From an uncultured Prevotellaceae bacterium (GTDB taxonomy: Bacteria > Bacteroidota > Bacteroidia > Bacteroidales > Bacteroidaceae): a stretch of 49,083 bases of DNA. Positions within the stretch are counted from its first letter, which is position 1. Each line of letters starts with the position of its first letter. Positions 46,620 to 49,083 of the stretch are shown here, piece after piece. The translations under genes and the position numbers were made by a program. The stretch lies in contig CAMHKU010000010.1 in the NCBI GenBank assembly GCA_946185805.1, forward strand, positions 1 through 49,083, written 5' to 3'. The notes below the pieces were generated by a model. It did not search any database and had not been told where the DNA came from. It saw nothing but the letters and a program-made list of their open reading frames with translations.

Positions 46620-46650
46620 CAAAAATACGAAAAAAATCCCGACCGTCCAA
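46620..46650 (-). promoter_or_regulatory. Promoter of fadL-1
   Basis: The minus strand has TTGG (46647-46650) as a weak -33, then about 20 bp and TATTTTTG (46620-46627). The -33 lies in the loop of the fadL-2 terminator. The leader would be about 18 bases. Confidence 0.6.
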
Positions 46651-46666
46651 GACTTTCGGGATTTTT
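46632..46666 (-). terminator. Terminator after fadL-2
   Basis: AAAAATCCCGA (46632-46642) and TCGGGATTTTT (46656-46666) form an 11-bp stem with a 13-base loop. On the minus strand the 3' arm ends in a T run (GGGATTTTTTTCG). It lies 30 bases past the fadL-2 stop. Confidence 0.8.
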
Positions 46667-46695
46667 ATTTGCATAAGTGCAAGATTTGTAGCTGT

Positions 46696-48231
46696 TTACA
46701 ATGTAATTTCGGCGCCGACGCCTAATACGCGATTAGTGCGTGTGAAGGAGTCGCTGACGGTGGCAGAGGTCTGGCGGTTGTAGTCGTCGTACATCGTCTG
46801 GAAGTAGCCGGCCTTGAGCTGCAGCTTGTCGGTAGCCTTGTAGTTGAAGCCGAAGCCGAGGCTGTAGCTGTTGACCACGAACGACATGTCGTTCATATAG
46901 TCGTCGGTCAGTCCGTAGCGCGTCAGCTGTCCGCCGGCCGATACTGTCAGGCGGTCGGTGACGTCCCACTCGGCACCTGCCAGTGCCTCCCAAGAGTTGT
47001 GGTCAAGCTTGTCTTGGGTGTTGTTATACCACTGTGCCTGCTTGTCGAAGAAGTAGTGTCCGCCCAGGTTGACGCGCACCTCGCTGATGGGGCTGTACTG
47101 CACACCGACGGCCAGCAGTGCGGGGGCGTCCTCGTTGACCTTCTCGCCGTCGCGGAACTTGTTGACGGCGACAATCTCGCTGGCCTCGTTGACGGTAGAC
47201 TCGTTCTTCATCCTGATCTGCGTCTTGAACTCATACTTCACGGCAAAGTTGAACATATCGTTGAGCTTGTAGTCGACGCCGATTACGGGCGCCACGCCCA
47301 CGCTCGACTGGTTGCAGAGCAGGTTGACGCCCTGCGAATACTTCTGCAGCGAGCTGAAGCTCTGCTTGGCGCCCTCCAGCTGTGCCTGCTGGCCTTCGAG
47401 TTGGGCTTTCTGCTGCGCTAGCTCAGCATACTGGGGCAGTGCGGTGGCACCGGCGGCCTCCATCTGTGCCATGCCGGCGTTGATCTGTCCCAGACCGTCG
47501 GCTATCTGCGTCAGGTTATTGTCAACGGTGGTGGCGGCATAGCCCAGGAAGCTGCCGAAGTTGACGTAGGTGCCCTCGCCGGTGTTCACCATGATATTGC
47601 TAATCTTGGCCTTGTAGGTGGCCGTGCCGTAGAGCAGTCGCAGGCCGCCATAGACGGAGAGTTTCTCGCTAATCTTATAGGCTGTGCCGAGCTGGAAGCC
47701 GAAGTAATACTGTCGTCCCTCCATATAGCCGTCCATGTCGTAGCCCTTAGCGCCAAAGGGTGAGAGCTGCGTGGCGATGTTGCCCACGACGCTCTCGAAG
47801 GAGCCCAGTCCGTCGGCAAACTCACAGGCGCCGCCGCCGCCGGGCACAGAGAAGTTGAACTGTATGCTCCAGTCGCCGGTGTTGTAGGCAGCCTGGATGG
47901 AGGGTATGCAGGGCGCGTCGGCGGTGCCCTCAAACACCTTGGTGTTCTGGCCGTTGTTCTTGCGGCCTAAGGCGAAGGCGGGGTTAGTGGAGGTGACGGT
48001 GCGCGTCTGGTGGGCGTACTGCCAGTTGACGCCTAAGTGGAAACCTTCGGGCATGAAGGCCACGCCGGCGGGGTTGCTGTAGACGCCGTCGAGGCCTATG
48101 GCGCCGTCGCGGGCGGGATTGCGGAGGAAGTCGATACTCTGGTTTGTGTTAGTTAAAATGCCTCCGGCGGTGGCAGCGGTAACACCGCTGCACAGACAAC
48201 CTATGGCGAGAATAGTGCGAATGTGGTTCAT
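46696..48231 (-). CDS. FadL/OmpP1-family outer-membrane transport protein, paralogue 2, with helical insertion
   Basis: The 511-residue barrel has a signal peptide (ending TAATAGG) and the VYSNPAGVAFMPEG motif of the family. Its terminal strand VLGVGAEITL ends in Leu rather than Phe. Compared with paralogue 1 it has about 70 extra residues (roughly 235-305). These are rich in Ala, Gln and Glu (AELAQQKAQLEGQQAQLEG) and look like a coiled-coil hairpin. In a FadL barrel this would be a surface or periplasmic helical excursion. It ends at a clear terminator. The substrate is unknown. Confidence 0.9.
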   Translation of the reverse strand: MNHIRTILAIGCLCSGVTAATAGGILTNTNQSIDFLRNPARDGAIGLDGVYSNPAGVAFMPEGFHLGVNWQYAHQTRTVTSTNPAFALGRKNNGQNTKVFEGTADAPCIPSIQAAYNTGDWSIQFNFSVPGGGGACEFADGLGSFESVVGNIATQLSPFGAKGYDMDGYMEGRQYYFGFQLGTAYKISEKLSVYGGLRLLYGTATYKAKISNIMVNTGEGTYVNFGSFLGYAATTVDNNLTQIADGLGQINAGMAQMEAAGATALPQYAELAQQKAQLEGQQAQLEGAKQSFSSLQKYSQGVNLLCNQSSVGVAPVIGVDYKLNDMFNFAVKYEFKTQIRMKNESTVNEASEIVAVNKFRDGEKVNEDAPALLAVGVQYSPISEVRVNLGGHYFFDKQAQWYNNTQDKLDHNSWEALAGAEWDVTDRLTVSAGGQLTRYGLTDDYMNDMSFVVNSYSLGFGFNYKATDKLQLKAGYFQTMYDDYNRQTSATVSDSFTRTNRVLGVGAEITL

Positions 48232-48260
48232 ATCCTAAAAACTCGTTAAAAATTCGGCTG

Positions 48261-48268
48261 CAAAGGTA
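48261..48268 (-). promoter_or_regulatory. Candidate -7 element of fadL-2
   Basis: TACCTTTG on the minus strand matches TAnnTTTG and is 30 bases before the ATG. A second box, TAACTTTG, lies at 48303-48310. Neither has a TTTG at 19-20 bp; the second has one at 22 bp (48333-48336). Confidence 0.5.
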
Positions 48269-48327
48269 TAACGAATGTTTGAAACTTTACTGTTTGCGGA
48301 CACAAAGTTAACGTAGTTTAACGGAAG

Positions 48328-48365
48328 TTGCACAAAACCCTGCACAAATGTGCAATTCTGTGCAA
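48328..48365. promoter_or_regulatory. Nested TTGCACA/TGTGCAA inverted repeats
   Basis: An inner palindrome TGCACA-AA-TGTGCA (48341-48354) lies inside outer arms TTGCACA (48328-48334) and TGTGCAA (48359-48365). All four half-sites share TGCACA. The position upstream of fadL-2 suggests an operator for a dimeric regulator, not identified here. Confidence 0.5.
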
Positions 48366-48373
48366 GAATTATA

Positions 48374-48422
48374 GCATCGGACAGCCATTTTCGCATCGGA
48401 CAGTTTTTGGGCAGTCCGATGC
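48374..48422. repeat. GCATCGGACAG repeats with an inverted third copy
   Basis: GCATCGGACAG occurs at 48374-48384 and 48393-48403. GTCCGATGC (48414-48422) pairs with the second copy in a 9-bp stem with a short loop. It lies 8 bases past the stop of the HD gene. No T run follows on the minus strand, so a terminator role is uncertain. Confidence 0.55.
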
Positions 48423-48430
48423 AGGAAGCG

Positions 48431-49083
48431 CTATTTCTTCAGTTCCGGATAGCTGATGCGGGTGTGGTAGATGGTTTTGAGCTTCTCTATGAGCACAGTC
48501 TTGGCATACTGAATGTCGCGGAAGGTGACGGGACACTCGCGGAAGTAGCCCTCGTTTACCTGTGAGTCGACGATACGGTTGACCAACTCGCGGATGGTCT
48601 GCTCAGTGTAGTTGGGCAGCGAGCGCGAGGCGGCCTCCACGGCGTCGGCCATCATGAGAATGGCCTGCTCCTTGGTAGAGGGGTTAGGGCCGGGGTAGGT
48701 AAAGAGCAGGTCATCGACGGGGTCGTCGGGGAACTCGTTTTTCTGCTTGATATAGAAGTATTTAGTCTTGCCCAGTCCGTGGTGGGTAGCAATAAACTGC
48801 TTGATGACGTCGGGCAGATTGTATTTCTCGGCCAGTTTCAAGCCCTCGGTGACGTGGCTGATGAGCATCTGTGCACTCTCAATATAGGTTTTGCCCTCGT
48901 GAGGGTTTATGCCGGCCTGGTTTTCGGTAAAGTATATGGGGTTACTGATTTTACCGATGTCGTGGTAGAGGGCTCCTGTGCGCACGAGCTGGCTCTTGGC
49001 GCCAATCTTGTTGGCAATCTCGGCGGCGAGGTTGCCCACCTGTATGGAGTGCTGGAAGGTGCCGGGAGCCACCTCGCTCATGC
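48431..49083 (-). CDS. 7TM-HD family cyclic dinucleotide phosphodiesterase (PgpH-like), C-terminal part
   Basis: About 217 C-terminal residues are in the window; the gene continues beyond 49083, so its start is not visible and the Met at 49081 is internal. The HD domain is complete enough to show HSIQVGNLAAEIA, ALYHDIGK, ISHVTEGLKLA, IATHHGLGKT and MMADAVEAASR, the order of metal ligands in the 7TMR-HDED family. Relatives with these motifs (PgpH) hydrolyse c-di-AMP at the membrane. The missing part should hold an extracytoplasmic domain and seven membrane helices. The name pgpH is not given because the N-terminal half is absent. Confidence 0.85.
   Translation of the reverse strand, partial: MSEVAPGTFQHSIQVGNLAAEIANKIGAKSQLVRTGALYHDIGKISNPIYFTENQAGINPHEGKTYIESAQMLISHVTEGLKLAEKYNLPDVIKQFIATHHGLGKTKYFYIKQKNEFPDDPVDDLLFTYPGPNPSTKEQAILMMADAVEAASRSLPNYTEQTIRELVNRIVDSQVNEGYFRECPVTFRDIQYAKTVLIEKLKTIYHTRISYPELKK

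Noticed and set aside
1..49083. tRNA, rRNA, insertion sequences or phage genes.
   Set aside because: I looked for cloverleaf-like gene-sized spacers, transposase or integrase motifs and found none. All gene-free stretches over 100 bases are accounted for by repeats, promoters or hairpins.

Overview
The window comes from a Bacteroidales genome, most likely Prevotella in the broad sense. It carries a SusC/SusD pair, the glycine-lipid genes glsA and glsB, and the parA-parB-DUF5683-transglycosylase-rel gene order. It also has the division/cell-wall cluster order of this phylum, without murF or ddl. Start codons lack clear Shine-Dalgarno sites. Several promoters match the Bacteroidetes sigma pattern (TTTG, 19-20 bp, TAnnTTTG). 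Coding DNA is GC-rich and spacers are AT-rich. The genus is an inference.

Layout. (1) 1-15040, minus strand: the dcw cluster mraZ-rsmH-ftsL-ftsI-murE-mraY-murD-ftsW-murG-murC-ftsQ-ftsA-ftsZ, with ftsZ cut by the window edge. One promoter lies beside three 10-bp-spaced MraZ-type boxes. (2) 15160-17062, plus strand: glsA-glsB for N- and O-acylation of glycine lipids. (3) 27564-17071, minus strand: a tightly packed nine-gene operon. In order it encodes a cupin lipoprotein, a one-chain amino-acid ABC importer, two aminoglycoside-phosphotransferase-fold kinases, a small alarmone hydrolase, an orphan NMT1/THI5-type binding protein, a Cache-HAMP-PP2C-HATPase regulator, a STAS antagonist and a small alarmone synthetase. 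(4) 27567-28071: non-coding DNA with 21-bp palindromic repeats. (5) 28072-34757: a small polysaccharide locus of pectin methylesterase, susC and susD, with a structured susC leader. (6) 34879-41285, minus strand: parA-parB-DUF5683-lytic transglycosylase-rel. (7) 41443-44894, plus strand: surE, lpxB and a purine permease. (8) 44895-49083: a scar with an outer-membrane-protein tail and an orphan promoter, two tandem FadL/OmpP1 barrels, and the C-terminal part of a 7TM-HD phosphodiesterase.

The most interesting candidate system is region 3. It places (p)ppGpp synthesis and hydrolysis in one operon with a complete partner-switching module and two solute-binding inputs. In its importer the binding domain reads in circularly permuted order, and repeat DNA sits at both junctions.

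The second notable pattern runs through the whole window. Spacers are made of short tandem units, mostly 7 or 8 bp, of many unrelated sequences. The same kinds of array, and a GC-rich palindrome, also lie in frame inside murG, murD, rsmH, lpxB and the ABC importer. The heptamer arrays inside genes are always in the orientation that has no stop codon in any frame.
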